Source of the DNA: Treponema brennaborense DSM 12168
GTDB lineage: Bacteria > Spirochaetota > Spirochaetia > Treponematales > Treponemataceae
NCBI RefSeq assembly: GCF_000212415.1
Contig: NC_015500.1
Coordinates: 2,852,001 to 2,916,000, forward strand
DNA: 64,000 bases
Direction of reading: 5' to 3'
Shown: positions 28,133-37,256 of the stretch, one piece after another
Layout: every line of letters begins with the position of its first letter
How positions within the stretch are numbered: the first letter of the stretch is position 1
Program-made: the position numbers and the translations under genes
The notes under the pieces: generated by a model
What the model saw: only the letters and a program-made list of their open reading frames with translations
The model's database searches: none
Told to the model about the DNA's origin: nothing

Positions 28133-29661
28133 TATTTCACCTCAAGAAGATTCATAATAAGAGCGAGTTTTTCATCAAGCTTTGCTTCAAGACTTTCGCG
28201 ACGTTCTTTGTAGTTTTTAATTGTTTCTTCTGGAGTAAGAACTACATCTTCTTCTTCGGGGTAGCCGCACAAATCAAGATCAAATCCGCGTTCTTCAATT
28301 TCTGCAAAAGTATATTTTTTTGCCTTAAAGGTCTGTGTTGATGTTTCACTTTCTTTTTCATCAGCAATTTCAACTCGATTGTTCCACCATTCATCAACGC
28401 ATTTCATATCTTCGCGTTTAATTGGATTTGTCTTGTTAAAATGTTTTACCCCTTCCGGCATATCCATACGATAGAACCAGATTTCTTCTGTTTTTCCTGT
28501 CTTATCAAAGAAAAGAAGGTTTGTATTTATCGAGGTATAAGGAGCAAAAACACTGGAAGGCAGACGGATAATCGTATGAAGATTACATTCTGTCATAAGT
28601 TTTTTCTTGAGATTTACTTTAGAGTTATCACTATTGAATAAAAGCCCATCAGGAAGAACAAGGCCACAGCGTCCATCTTTTTCAAGACAATAAATAATAC
28701 GTGCAACAAATAAATCAGCAGATTCGCTGGATGCTAAATCATCAGGGAAATTCTGAAGGTCAGATTTATTGAATTCTCCACCAAATGGAGGATTCATAAG
28801 AATACAGTTGTATTTGTCTTTTGGTTGAAGGTTTAGGACATTAAGGGCAAGTCCGTCTCCATGAACTATATCTGGATTATCAATATCATGAAGAAGCATG
28901 TTTGTTGTAGCAAGCATGTAAGGAAGCTGTTTCCATTCAATTCCATAAATAGAATTCTGAATTGTTGTAATATCTTTTGGACTTTTTGCCTGAGCCATTA
29001 AATGAGATATTGCTTCTGCAAGGAATCCTCCTGTTCCACAAGCAAAATCTGCCACGCGTTCCCCAATTTTTGGATCTACATGGTCACAAATGAACTTTGT
29101 AATTGCACGAGGAGTATAGAATTCTCCAGTGGCTTTACCGCCATTCTGAAGTCCTTTTAGAAGAGTTTCGTAAAAGTCATTGAAATCGTGTTTGATTCCA
29201 GCATCGTCAAAATCAATATCTGCAATTTCATTTACAAGTTGGCGAAGTTTTACACCATCCTTCATATAATTCTGACTTTCGCCCATAAATTCACGAACAA
29301 TTAAGGCCTTGGGATCATCACTTGTAAACAAATGTTCTTTGTCATTTACAGAAACAGGCTTACCTTGAAGAAATGGAAAAAGAGTGTTATTTACAAACTG
29401 AATCAGTTTGTCGCCAGTTAGCCTATTTGCAAGATCTTTTGAACCATCCTCTTTACGAAGGTCAGCCCAGTCACGAAATCTAAAACCTTCTGGTATTACA
29501 GGAACATAACCTTTTTTAAGTTCCCATTCTTCTTCTTTGGCATCAAAAACTTTTAAGAAAAGTATCCAGATTAACTGGCTCATATATTGTGCAGTGCCAC
29601 TAACACCGGCATCTCCAAACATTATTTTTGTAGTAGATTTTACTAATGCATCACCGTTCAT
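28132..29661 (-). CDS. hsdM: Type I restriction-modification DNA methyltransferase HsdM
   Basis: A 509-residue N6-adenine methyltransferase. An N-terminal helical HsdM_N domain is followed by motif I (VADFACGTGGFLAEA, near residue 207), which binds SAM, and motif IV (MNPPFGGEF, near 290), which flips and methylates adenine. The C terminus is a coiled-coil-like segment (ETIKNYKERRESLEAKL) that contacts HsdS. The length and order of motifs are those of an intact HsdM. It lies 16 bases downstream of hsdR and overlaps hsdS, so the subunits are made together. Confidence 0.95.
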   Translation of the reverse strand: MNGDALVKSTTKIMFGDAGVSGTAQYMSQLIWILFLKVFDAKEEEWELKKGYVPVIPEGFRFRDWADLRKEDGSKDLANRLTGDKLIQFVNNTLFPFLQGKPVSVNDKEHLFTSDDPKALIVREFMGESQNYMKDGVKLRQLVNEIADIDFDDAGIKHDFNDFYETLLKGLQNGGKATGEFYTPRAITKFICDHVDPKIGERVADFACGTGGFLAEAISHLMAQAKSPKDITTIQNSIYGIEWKQLPYMLATTNMLLHDIDNPDIVHGDGLALNVLNLQPKDKYNCILMNPPFGGEFNKSDLQNFPDDLASSESADLFVARIIYCLEKDGRCGLVLPDGLLFNSDNSKVNLKKKLMTECNLHTIIRLPSSVFAPYTSINTNLLFFDKTGKTEEIWFYRMDMPEGVKHFNKTNPIKREDMKCVDEWWNNRVEIADEKESETSTQTFKAKKYTFAEIEERGFDLDLCGYPEEEDVVLTPEETIKNYKERRESLEAKLDEKLALIMNLLEVK

Positions 29662-29677
29662 TTATTTCCCACCAAAA

Positions 29678-32074
29678 TTATTTATAAAGTTCTTTTTCTA
29701 TCTCAAGAATAATTGTTTCGTATGCTGCTTCGCCACCAAGAGTTTTTACTGCAGTTTTGTAACTGTAGCCATTCTGCTGAAAATATGGCATCCCGAAAAT
29801 ATCGATTGTCTTAAGATTTGAAAAATCAGTTTCTTTATACAAATCAATTACAAGATTCATGATTTTCTGCTGCTCTGGATTCAAATGTTTATTAAGTTCT
29901 CTTGCTCGATTAACTCTATCTTGCTTAGAAATTGCTTTTCCATATCCAAAATGGCAGACAAGATCATATAAATCTACTTCATGTCCAACAATATCTCTCA
30001 GTTTTGTAACAACTTTTTCACTTATCAATAAATCCATCAACATTCCATCTTTGACTTCAGCTACATCAAGTTTTGACCATGTGTTATAAAAATCTTCAAA
30101 AGTCGGGAATAAGTCTTCCACATTTTTTCTTACACAGCTTTCAACAGATTCTTCTCTTACAAGATTCATATTGTCATCAAGATATCTGATAGATGTATCT
30201 ACGAGTTCAACATCAACACCTTTAATTCTGAAAACTTCTCGTTTTTTCTTATTTTTTGTAGTAAGTGGAACAGCCGTTCCTCCTGGTACGACATCAACAA
30301 TACCATCAAAATCTGGATCGTCAAACTTCAAGTAATTCTTTCTGAAATCCATAATAACAAAGTGTGTTTTTGTTCGTTCTTCGGTTTCGTTTTCAAATTG
30401 GTATTTCTCAACTATACGAGTACCACGTCCAATTGTCTGCTTAAACTCAGTCATTGAGCCAATTGTTTTATCAAGAACAATAAGACCTACTGTTTTTGTA
30501 TCAACACCAGTTGAAAGAAGTTTACTTGTAACAGCGATTACAGGATATTTTTGACTTGTTGAAGAAAAGTTTTTTATTTGATCTTTTCCGGCCTGGTCAT
30601 TTGCTGTAATTCTCATTACGTAGCGCTGATTACTTTGTTTCATTAAGTCAGCATTTTCATTTGCAAGATAATCTCGCATAGCACCTGCATGTTCTTCTGT
30701 TTCACAGAATACTATTGTTTTTGTAAATCTATCATGTTCTTTTAAGAATTCGGAAATCTTTGTTGCTACAAGTTTTCTACGTTCATCAATAATTAACTTA
30801 CGGTCAAACTCTGGCATTAGATAAACTCGGTCTTCAAGAGGTTTTCCATGTATATCTTTTTCACCTTTCTTAGGTTTATATCCATCTCTATCAATATCAA
30901 GTTCATGTGCCATTACAACATACGGAGAAAGAAATCCGTCTGCAATTCCTTGCTTAAGAGAATATACATAAACAGGATCACCAAAGTATTCAAGATTGGA
31001 ACCAGAATTTGTTTGTTTAGGAGTTGCAGTTAAACCAATTTGTGTAGCACTGCCAAAATACTCAAGCATTTCATGCCAGCTTTTTTCTTCATTCAATGAA
31101 CCTCTATGACATTCATCTACTACAATAAGATCGAAGAAATCTGGTGGGAGTAGTTTATAATAATCTTTATCCGCAGTTGGTTCTTCATCAGGATTTTTAT
31201 CATCTTCATCTTCTGAACGACCAGATTTAAGTTGCTGATAAAGAGAAATAAAAACTTCGTAACTTGAAAGTTTTTTTACATCTTCTTCTGTTCTAAGATT
31301 TATATGCTCACCGATACGAACCATATTGTTCATTTTATGAAAGGCTGTGAAATCATCAAAAGTTTGAGCTGCGAGAGATGTTCGATCCACAAGGAAAAGG
31401 ATTTTTTTCTTTTTGCCAGCTTCATAAAGACGATAAATTATCTGCATTGCAACAAATGTTTTACCTGTTCCAGTTGCCATTACAAGTAGAAGTCTCTGTT
31501 GTCCTTTTGCAATTCTATCAATACAACGGTTAATTGCATTACGCTGATAATATCGTGGTTTTCTTCCATCTGCTCCCTGATAATAAGGAACTGTAATTAA
31601 GGAATTCTGTTCATCACTAATATTGTTGTTTTTCTTATATCTTTCCCAAAGTTCATCTGAAGTTGGGAATTCATTCATTGGGAATTCTCTGTTTGTTCCC
31701 ATATCCATATCTTCTTCATGGAAACATTTTCCATTACTAGCATAGGCAAAAGGGACATCCAAGAGTTTTGCATATTCAATAGCTTGGCTAACACCATCAT
31801 GAACATCATGGTCTATTCCTTTTGCTTCAACAAGAGCTAGAGGAAGATTGTATTTATAAAGTAAAAGATAATCGACTTTTTTTCGTTCTCCACGAGTAAC
31901 AGTACCATCTGAATCAACAAGAATCTGGCCATCTGTAAAGGCTGTCTTTCCATATTCCATCACAATTTGGTCACCTTCTGCAGACCATTTTTTTGTTAAT
32001 TCTGGAGTAATGTATTTTAGTTTTGTATTTTCTTCGTTTCGTGTTTGTTCATCGATATCATTAATTGGGGTCAT
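29678..32074 (-). CDS. hsdR: Type I restriction endonuclease subunit HsdR
   Basis: A 798-residue subunit of the EcoEI-like branch. The N-terminal nuclease region includes DYLLLYKYNLPLALVEAKG, which holds the ExK of the PD-(D/E)xK site. The SF2 translocase follows with Walker A MATGTGKTFVA (about residue 205), DECHRGS (about 320), TATPKQTN (about 345) and motif VI QTIGRGTRI (about 550). The C terminus matches the EcoEI R domain. It would cut DNA that lacks methylation after ATP-driven translocation. No strong ribosome-binding site precedes the ATG at 32074. It heads the hsdR-hsdM-hsdS-hamA-hamB unit. Confidence 0.93.
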   Translation of the reverse strand: MTPINDIDEQTRNEENTKLKYITPELTKKWSAEGDQIVMEYGKTAFTDGQILVDSDGTVTRGERKKVDYLLLYKYNLPLALVEAKGIDHDVHDGVSQAIEYAKLLDVPFAYASNGKCFHEEDMDMGTNREFPMNEFPTSDELWERYKKNNNISDEQNSLITVPYYQGADGRKPRYYQRNAINRCIDRIAKGQQRLLLVMATGTGKTFVAMQIIYRLYEAGKKKKILFLVDRTSLAAQTFDDFTAFHKMNNMVRIGEHINLRTEEDVKKLSSYEVFISLYQQLKSGRSEDEDDKNPDEEPTADKDYYKLLPPDFFDLIVVDECHRGSLNEEKSWHEMLEYFGSATQIGLTATPKQTNSGSNLEYFGDPVYVYSLKQGIADGFLSPYVVMAHELDIDRDGYKPKKGEKDIHGKPLEDRVYLMPEFDRKLIIDERRKLVATKISEFLKEHDRFTKTIVFCETEEHAGAMRDYLANENADLMKQSNQRYVMRITANDQAGKDQIKNFSSTSQKYPVIAVTSKLLSTGVDTKTVGLIVLDKTIGSMTEFKQTIGRGTRIVEKYQFENETEERTKTHFVIMDFRKNYLKFDDPDFDGIVDVVPGGTAVPLTTKNKKKREVFRIKGVDVELVDTSIRYLDDNMNLVREESVESCVRKNVEDLFPTFEDFYNTWSKLDVAEVKDGMLMDLLISEKVVTKLRDIVGHEVDLYDLVCHFGYGKAISKQDRVNRARELNKHLNPEQQKIMNLVIDLYKETDFSNLKTIDIFGMPYFQQNGYSYKTAVKTLGGEAAYETIILEIEKELYK

Positions 32075-32478
32075 GGTACGAGTATATCATATAACTCGAT
32101 ATTTTTATAGATAAATAAAGCAAGGAATCCAAGCCTAGCTTGTAACGGCGAAATGTTTGCTGGGATGCAACGGCAGGGCGTTGCTCGTGGAAGTGAGAAA
32201 AACTCGCTGAATAAGACTACACTTTGTCTGAAAGCCATTTTGTTCAAATAGTACAGGCTTTTATGACTGGGGTCGCAATGTTGCGAGTTTTTCGAGAGGC
32301 GGCGAAACGCCTCTAAAAGAGAGAGAAACCGACGATACGGTTTGGGGCCCCGGATTGAAAATGTTATACCACGTAGTCGGTATGACATTTTCAGTGTGGG
32401 GTACACCCAGTTTGGCATGCCAAATTGTGGTGTAATACGGATTCCAAAGGGAATCCGCAACGTTGCGAAGCTGTACTT
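32075..32478. other. Structured gene-free region upstream of hsdR
   Basis: A 129-codon frame crosses it, but its composition is not protein-like and I reject it. The stretch holds several hairpins: AGAGGCG/CGCCTCT near 32293-32315, the palindrome TTTGGCATGCCAAA near 32410, CGGATTCC/GGAATCCG near 32438-32458 and CGCAACGTTGCG near 32457. A shared repeat hairpin is listed separately. The promoter of the defence operon presumably lies at its left end. Confidence 0.55.
32347..32406 (+). repeat. Repeat hairpin shared by both islands, copy 1
   Basis: Imperfect inverted repeat whose right arm contains ATTTTCAGTGTGGGGTACAC. A run of 21 identical bases (32386-32406) recurs at 44714-44734 in island 2, where it also forms the right arm of a hairpin. 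The arms differ between copies but pairing is kept. Confidence 0.7.
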
Positions 32479-32724
32479 TTAACCGAACATAGAACTAAAA
32501 TCCTCATCATCGGCATCTACTATATCAATAATAGAACCATCACAGCTTGGGAATTTACAATAAACAAGATGACTATCATCTTTCTTGAAGACTCGCATTT
32601 CATCTCCCTGAAAAACTTTGCCACAATGAATACATCTAATCCAAGAATCAAGCTTAAAATCATATTCTTTCAATGCAGAACGTAATACCTTTGTTCTGAT
32701 TTTTTCATCTGTTATTAAATCCAT
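32479..32724 (-). CDS. Small zinc-ribbon protein of unknown function
   Basis: An 81-residue protein with a putative zinc-binding site: CIHCGKVF (two Cys, CxxC) and VYCKFPSCDG (Cys-x5-Cys). The acidic C terminus reads DADDEDFSSMF. It lies nine bases downstream of the relaxase gene on the same strand, so it may be an accessory of the mobilization module. The family is not recognised. Confidence 0.6.
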   Translation of the reverse strand: MDLITDEKIRTKVLRSALKEYDFKLDSWIRCIHCGKVFQGDEMRVFKKDDSHLVYCKFPSCDGSIIDIVDADDEDFSSMFG

Positions 32725-32733
32725 AAAGACATC

Positions 32734-34452
32734 CTATATTTCCCATTCATAATCATCATTAATTTTTTTCTGATGAATGGTGTGCTGCATCTGTATCTGA
32801 TTCATTTCCTGAATCTGATAATCCAGTTCTGCGTTATAGAATTTTTTATTGTAGTCAGAAAACTTTTCACATTTATTTCTGTCCATTACATCAGCAAGAT
32901 GCCTGAAGTCCTTTGAAGTTTTATTCCAAAAATCCTTGAACACTTCCTTGTACCAGTTCAATTCTGTTGTAATTGCTGTAACAATTTTTTTTACATTTCC
33001 AACGAATTTATTGAACCTGGAAGTGAAGTCTTCAAAACGATTGATCTTAAATGCTCTGATTTCAGAATCAATTGTCATGCTATTTCTTTCAACTTCATCA
33101 CAAATCTGATTATAAGCAACAACTTTTTGTGTAGAAATCTTGAACAAACTTTTATTGCGTTCTAAGTCATTCTGCTCCAATTCAAGATTCTTAGATGCCT
33201 TTTTATTTTCATCCTGAATAGTTTGAGCATCCTGTAAAGTTTTATCAGCATTTTTGAATTTCTGATCAATTTCTTTTTTTTGCTCATCAAGTTCTTTTTG
33301 TTTTTTCAAAAGAGGAGCTTCTCCGAGTTCAACAACTTTTTCACGTTCAGCAAGTTCAAGTTCTTTTTTCTCGTTTCTTTTACGTTGAAATTTATTGTTT
33401 GTTTCTTTTATTTCAACCATGAGTTCTCGAGACTGTAAATCGCTTTCTTTTCGTTCAAGTTCGGACTGTTTTGTATGCTGTTCTTTTTCTTTTTTGGAAA
33501 GCTTGCTTTCCTTGATAAACAAATCCAAAGATTTTTCAGTATTTGTCTGAATATCTTTTTCCAACTGTTCAGATTTCTCATTAAAGGATTCAATATTTTT
33601 ATCCAAATCAAATCTTTCCTTTTCAAGCTGCTGTTCTTTCTTTGAAAGTCTCTTCTCTTTCTTTTCATTTTCTTTCATCTGCTGATATACAGGTTTTTGT
33701 TTATGTGAATGCTTTTCACCAGGAGTTCTGTCTATAGTGATTCCACGTTCTTCTGCAAAATCTTGTAAATCATGCCGAACCGATTCTTCAAATTGTTGCT
33801 GTGCAGTACCTTTACCTTTTGCAGTAACAAATCCCATTTCAGCTAATGCTCCACTCATTGAACTTTGCAATTCCATTCCAGTCTTAAGAGATTTACCAAG
33901 GTGAGCCACATAAACATAATCGAAATGGATATGAACTGGACTGTAAATCTTTTGATGAGTTTCTTCATCGATTGAAAATTCATCGTTGTGGAGATAAATC
34001 CCGATTGGAACAATATTAGGATATTTTTCAGTCAAGTAATTACAAAAATCTTTTAAGACTTTAGAAGCTTCTTCATCATCCGGTCTATTGTCCCTGTTTC
34101 CGAGTTGAATGATCATCTCGTAAGCAGGTTTACGACTTCCATCAGCTTTTACATTTTTGTGTTTTCCCTGACGCTTGTCGTTAAGAATTGTTTTCAGATA
34201 ATTTTCAATTCGACGATCTTTTCGCTTCTGCTTAGCATTGTAATTTTTTACTGCCTCTCCAAAAATCTGCTCATAACACTTTTCTAAAGTACCACAATCA
34301 AGAATTGTTTCATGCTGTCTTGAAAGGTCGATATGTTTTTCTGAACATACGATTTTTGGATCGCGCATATTGTGTAAACGTTGAATTATAGGTCTACAAT
34401 GGCACATTGCCTTGTAGCCCATGAAGTCTAAAGTAAAATCTTCATTTTTCAT
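32734..34452 (-). CDS. MobV-family relaxase (plasmid recombination/mobilization enzyme)
   Basis: A 572-residue protein. The N-terminal 200 residues are a Pre/Mob relaxase domain: an early helix with KQKRKDRRIENYL, then IYLHNDEFS and SPVHIHFDYVYV, which give the HxDE...HxH metal-binding triad of MobV proteins. The middle and C-terminal parts (about residues 230-430) are strongly charged coiled coil. It would nick an oriT on the element and pilot the strand through another element's secretion system. I could not locate the oriT; it is probably in the spacer upstream of this gene or near the Xis gene. The neighbours are ParB-like and DnaC-like genes. Confidence 0.85.
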   Translation of the reverse strand: MKNEDFTLDFMGYKAMCHCRPIIQRLHNMRDPKIVCSEKHIDLSRQHETILDCGTLEKCYEQIFGEAVKNYNAKQKRKDRRIENYLKTILNDKRQGKHKNVKADGSRKPAYEMIIQLGNRDNRPDDEEASKVLKDFCNYLTEKYPNIVPIGIYLHNDEFSIDEETHQKIYSPVHIHFDYVYVAHLGKSLKTGMELQSSMSGALAEMGFVTAKGKGTAQQQFEESVRHDLQDFAEERGITIDRTPGEKHSHKQKPVYQQMKENEKKEKRLSKKEQQLEKERFDLDKNIESFNEKSEQLEKDIQTNTEKSLDLFIKESKLSKKEKEQHTKQSELERKESDLQSRELMVEIKETNNKFQRKRNEKKELELAEREKVVELGEAPLLKKQKELDEQKKEIDQKFKNADKTLQDAQTIQDENKKASKNLELEQNDLERNKSLFKISTQKVVAYNQICDEVERNSMTIDSEIRAFKINRFEDFTSRFNKFVGNVKKIVTAITTELNWYKEVFKDFWNKTSKDFRHLADVMDRNKCEKFSDYNKKFYNAELDYQIQEMNQIQMQHTIHQKKINDDYEWEI

Positions 34453-34464
34453 GAGCTACTCCTT

Positions 34465-35208
34465 TTATAATTCCGCAAGAATTTCTTCTGCGGATTTACC
34501 CTTTGAAAGTTCATCTAAAGCAAACTTTACACCTTTAAAAAACTCAGACTTATTTATAGAAAGTTTTTCATTGTTTTTGTTTTCTTTTGGATGTTCTGCT
34601 TTTTTTACTTCCGAATATGCCTGATTGATTGTGAGTTCTCCAGAAGAAACTTTATCTAAAGTTTCTTCGTCAGCTTTTTTTGAAAGTTCACGCATTTTCT
34701 GAACCTGACGTTCAGACTTTTTCAGTTGTTCGGCAAGTTTTGCATCAGTAAAATCTTCTGTAGATTTACCTTCTGATTTTGCTTCTTGCTTCATTTCTTC
34801 AAGTTTTTTGAACATGGTAAAAACTTCTGCATCGGTAAGATTTCTGCGATCAAGTTGTAAATGAAGTTCATACTTCATAGCTTCGTTCTTATCTGCAAAA
34901 ACTTTATAAACAACAGGAACATATTTTATTCCAATCTGATTTGCTGCTATGAACCTGGAATTTCCGTCCAAGATGGAACCATCCTTCGTCGCAATAATTG
35001 GCTGGGATTTATCGAATCCACGCTCTTTCATATCCTGCGCAATGCGTTCTACCTTTTCAGGCTCCTGCATAAATAACTCCTTGAAATCTTTATCAAACTT
35101 AAGTTTTGAGATTTCAACTATTTGTATTCTTTCAGAATCAAACTTGTTCTGAAAATTCTGTTTAGCAGTTTCGAATGAAGTGCTAATTTTTTTATTAAAA
35201 AATTTCAT
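34465..35208 (-). CDS. ParB-like nuclease-domain protein 1
   Basis: A 247-residue protein. The N-terminal ParB-like domain shows ISKLKFDKDFKELF, then KSQPIIATKDGSILDGNSRF, the pattern of ParB/Srx folds (GHxR replaced by GNSR). A helical DNA-binding centre follows, with LAEQLKKSERQVQKMREL. It resembles a plasmid partition or replication-control protein; no ParA is encoded in the element. It is paralogous to the ParB-like gene at 40425-41237, with the same order of segments. It lies between the DnaC-like and relaxase genes. Confidence 0.78.
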   Translation of the reverse strand: MKFFNKKISTSFETAKQNFQNKFDSERIQIVEISKLKFDKDFKELFMQEPEKVERIAQDMKERGFDKSQPIIATKDGSILDGNSRFIAANQIGIKYVPVVYKVFADKNEAMKYELHLQLDRRNLTDAEVFTMFKKLEEMKQEAKSEGKSTEDFTDAKLAEQLKKSERQVQKMRELSKKADEETLDKVSSGELTINQAYSEVKKAEHPKENKNNEKLSINKSEFFKGVKFALDELSKGKSAEEILAEL

Positions 35209-35282
35209 ATAATATTTCTCCTATAAAATCTCGCATCATCTTGGTCGGCCGGAACCAAAATGATTCTGCTTATTAATTGTGA

Positions 35283-35990
35283 TTACAGATTTACATCTCT
35301 AATGGATGTTCTGTAACTTTCACCTTCGAATTCCAAACTTATACAGGTTTCTCGAAGGCGATCTAAGACAGCTTCCCCAAGCTTCTTTAATAGATCTGCT
35401 TTTGAAAGATTCGAGATCAGAACCGTTGGAAGCATGTTCTCATAACGACGGCGAAGAATGTAGTTCAGAAGAGCATTTTCCTTCTCCTGCTGTATCGAAC
35501 GCCCAATCTCATCAATAACCAGCATCTTTGTACTGGAATATGATTCCATTAATTCCTCGCGGTTTGTCTTAGCGTGAAAATCCTGAGCTGATTCATACTT
35601 GAAGATAAATTCTTCTATAGATATGAACTTACCACCACAATTGCGAATTATCGCTGAACCAAGGTGTGTTTTACCAAGACCTTTCGAACCAAGCAGAATA
35701 AGTACTTTGTCATTCTTTTTTAGATTCGCAAATTTTTTGATAGTTTCAAGATTTATAGAATCTTTCTCTTTCTTGGGAATGTAAGTGTCAAAATCTACAT
35801 GCCAGTACCGTCGAGGAACTCCGCTTGATTCAACTCTTTTTTGCGTCTGATAAGCAGCTTCTTTTTCGGCCTGCTCTGCAAGTTCTTTTTCACGTTGCTT
35901 TACCCATGCATCTATTTCTGGATCTGGTTCTAGAGTGCCAAAAAATGAAATAGGATTTAATTTATTAATTTTGTTCACAAAAATCTCCAT
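35283..35990 (-). CDS. DnaC/IstB-like ATPase (replicative helicase loader)
   Basis: A 235-residue AAA+ ATPase. Walker A is LLGSKGLGKTHLG (near residue 100), Walker B is MLVIDEIGRS (about 150), and the sensor region VLISNLSKADL follows. The N-terminal 70 residues are charged and may bind a partner helicase. DnaC-type proteins load DnaB on origins; in mobile elements they support replication of the excised circle. Its ATG overlaps the stop of the HTH gene before it by one base, which joins it to the replication-like module. Confidence 0.85.
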   Translation of the reverse strand: MEIFVNKINKLNPISFFGTLEPDPEIDAWVKQREKELAEQAEKEAAYQTQKRVESSGVPRRYWHVDFDTYIPKKEKDSINLETIKKFANLKKNDKVLILLGSKGLGKTHLGSAIIRNCGGKFISIEEFIFKYESAQDFHAKTNREELMESYSSTKMLVIDEIGRSIQQEKENALLNYILRRRYENMLPTVLISNLSKADLLKKLGEAVLDRLRETCISLEFEGESYRTSIRDVNL

Positions 35991-36700
35991 CAGAATGGCA
36001 AGTCAGCAAGCATTTCCTCGGTCACTTTATCAGCTCCGCTTTCTTTTATAGAACTAACTTTAGCTTTGTATTTGGCCTGTACTTTACTGAGCCATTTTTT
36101 TAATGAATCAAAGTCTGATTTTGGATGTGCATTAACTCTTCGTTTCCAGTTTGAATAATCTACAATGCCTGTTTCAAACTTTTGTTTCCCAAACTCATTA
36201 ATAAGGCTTTGATATTCCTCTGGACTTAAAAGAACATTAGATATGTCTTTTAAATCTATTACATCTTTAATATTCAACTCTTTATTATTAACTGCGCCAT
36301 TTTTGACAGGAGGGGTATTGCCATTATTGGCTATACCTTGCTGCCGTTTTTGGCGATACCAGTTCATATATTCAGCCAGAATAGGTTTTGTTGTATCAAC
36401 TTTTATCTGTCTTTCATCTACTTCTTCTGAGCCTTTTCTTTTTACAATCTTAATTGTGATATAACCTTTCTTTCTTAGGTCATTAACCCATCTCGAAGCA
36501 GTTCGTTCTCCAATATGAAAACGTTCCATCAGATGCTTGTTAGAAAACCAACAAAAGCCTTTTTCCAGGGAATTAGATGCTATTTCACCGAATAACAGTT
36601 TTTCACCATCTGGAATATTTAAGTCATCAATGATGAAATCTGGCACAATAATAAAGCGTATCTGTTTCTTTCCATTACCGCCTTCTATTTCCATCTGCAT
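35990..36700 (-). CDS. Helix-turn-helix replication-initiator-like protein
   Basis: A 236-residue protein. The N-terminal part has a winged-helix pattern (LLFGEIASNSLEKGFCWFSN followed by MERFHIGERTASRWVNDLRKK), as in the HTH_36/DnaD-like replication proteins of mobile elements. The C terminus (SNWKRRVNAHPKSDFDSLKKWLSKV) recalls a DnaD-like tail. With the DnaC-like gene overlapping its stop, a role in replication of the excised element is likely. It overlaps the small gene upstream by 26 bases. Confidence 0.65.
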   Translation of the reverse strand: MQMEIEGGNGKKQIRFIIVPDFIIDDLNIPDGEKLLFGEIASNSLEKGFCWFSNKHLMERFHIGERTASRWVNDLRKKGYITIKIVKRKGSEEVDERQIKVDTTKPILAEYMNWYRQKRQQGIANNGNTPPVKNGAVNNKELNIKDVIDLKDISNVLLSPEEYQSLINEFGKQKFETGIVDYSNWKRRVNAHPKSDFDSLKKWLSKVQAKYKAKVSSIKESGADKVTEEMLADLPF

Positions 36701-36881
36701 CTTCCTTTAAGTGGTGGTCAGATGATTTCGAAAGTGAATCAATGTTTCTGCGACGATGAGTCGTAAGCTCGTAGCTTGTAGGGCGTCCGTCGTGAAATGT
36801 AAAAGAAACTTCAACAGTTCCGAATCGTACATTCTCGCGATTAATGTCTTGAAGTAACTGGATCAATACATCTTCGCTCAT
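36675..36881 (-). CDS. Small hypothetical protein of the element
   Basis: A 68-residue protein beginning MSEDVLIQLLQDINRENVRF and containing VEVSFTFHDGRPTSYELTT. No family is recognised. It overlaps the excisionase-like gene by four bases and the replication-type gene by 26, so it is translationally linked to both, which is the main evidence that it is real. A short beta-rich centre suggests a small folded domain. Confidence 0.45.
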   Translation of the reverse strand: MSEDVLIQLLQDINRENVRFGTVEVSFTFHDGRPTSYELTTHRRRNIDSLSKSSDHHLKEDADGNRRR

Positions 36882-37102
36882 TTTGCACCTCCCTGAGATG
36901 TAACGCGATTTGCCTCAATGTAGCGTTCAAGGTCTCGTCGATGTACGAGCACACGTTTATGTATTACCGTGCGCGGTAATTCTGAATAAGAGATGAGAGA
37001 ATCCAAAGTGGACAACCCAATTCCTAATATCTGGGCTGTCTCCTGGCGAGTAAAGAGAGTTTTTTCAGGAAACTCTGTAATACAATAACTAGAGGTTTTC
37101 AT
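36878..37102 (-). CDS. Excisionase-like HTH protein
   Basis: A 74-residue protein with the MerR/HTH_17 pattern LFTRQETAQILGIGLSTLDSLI and a wing ending in VLVHRRDLERYIEAN, typical of Xis proteins and small element regulators. It is the first gene of the replication-mobilization run. Xis would steer the integrase to excision, while related proteins act as transcription factors; both are possible. Confidence 0.72.
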   Translation of the reverse strand: MKTSSYCITEFPEKTLFTRQETAQILGIGLSTLDSLISYSELPRTVIHKRVLVHRRDLERYIEANRVTSQGGAK

Positions 37103-37119
37103 AATTCCTCCGTTGTCAT

Positions 37120-37143
37120 CTTGCTATCTGGCGTGATAGCAAG
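37120..37143. promoter_or_regulatory. Inverted repeat upstream of the xis-like gene
   Basis: CTTGCTATC and GATAGCAAG form a nine-base perfect inverted repeat with a six-base spacer. It stands 18 bases before the ATG of the Xis-like gene. It is a candidate operator. Confidence 0.5.
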
Positions 37144-37256
37144 AATCTGAAGTAGATTAACGGTACCATGTGATATACAATCACATTCGCGATAATCTGA
37201 ATCTAACGGAGAATTTGGAAAAATAATAAAGGTTTTGAGAAGGTTTTATAGAATTT

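Noticed and set aside
32071-32460. A 129-residue protein upstream of hsdR
   Set aside because: The frame crosses several hairpins and a repeat shared with island 2, has no ribosome-binding site and its composition is not protein-like.
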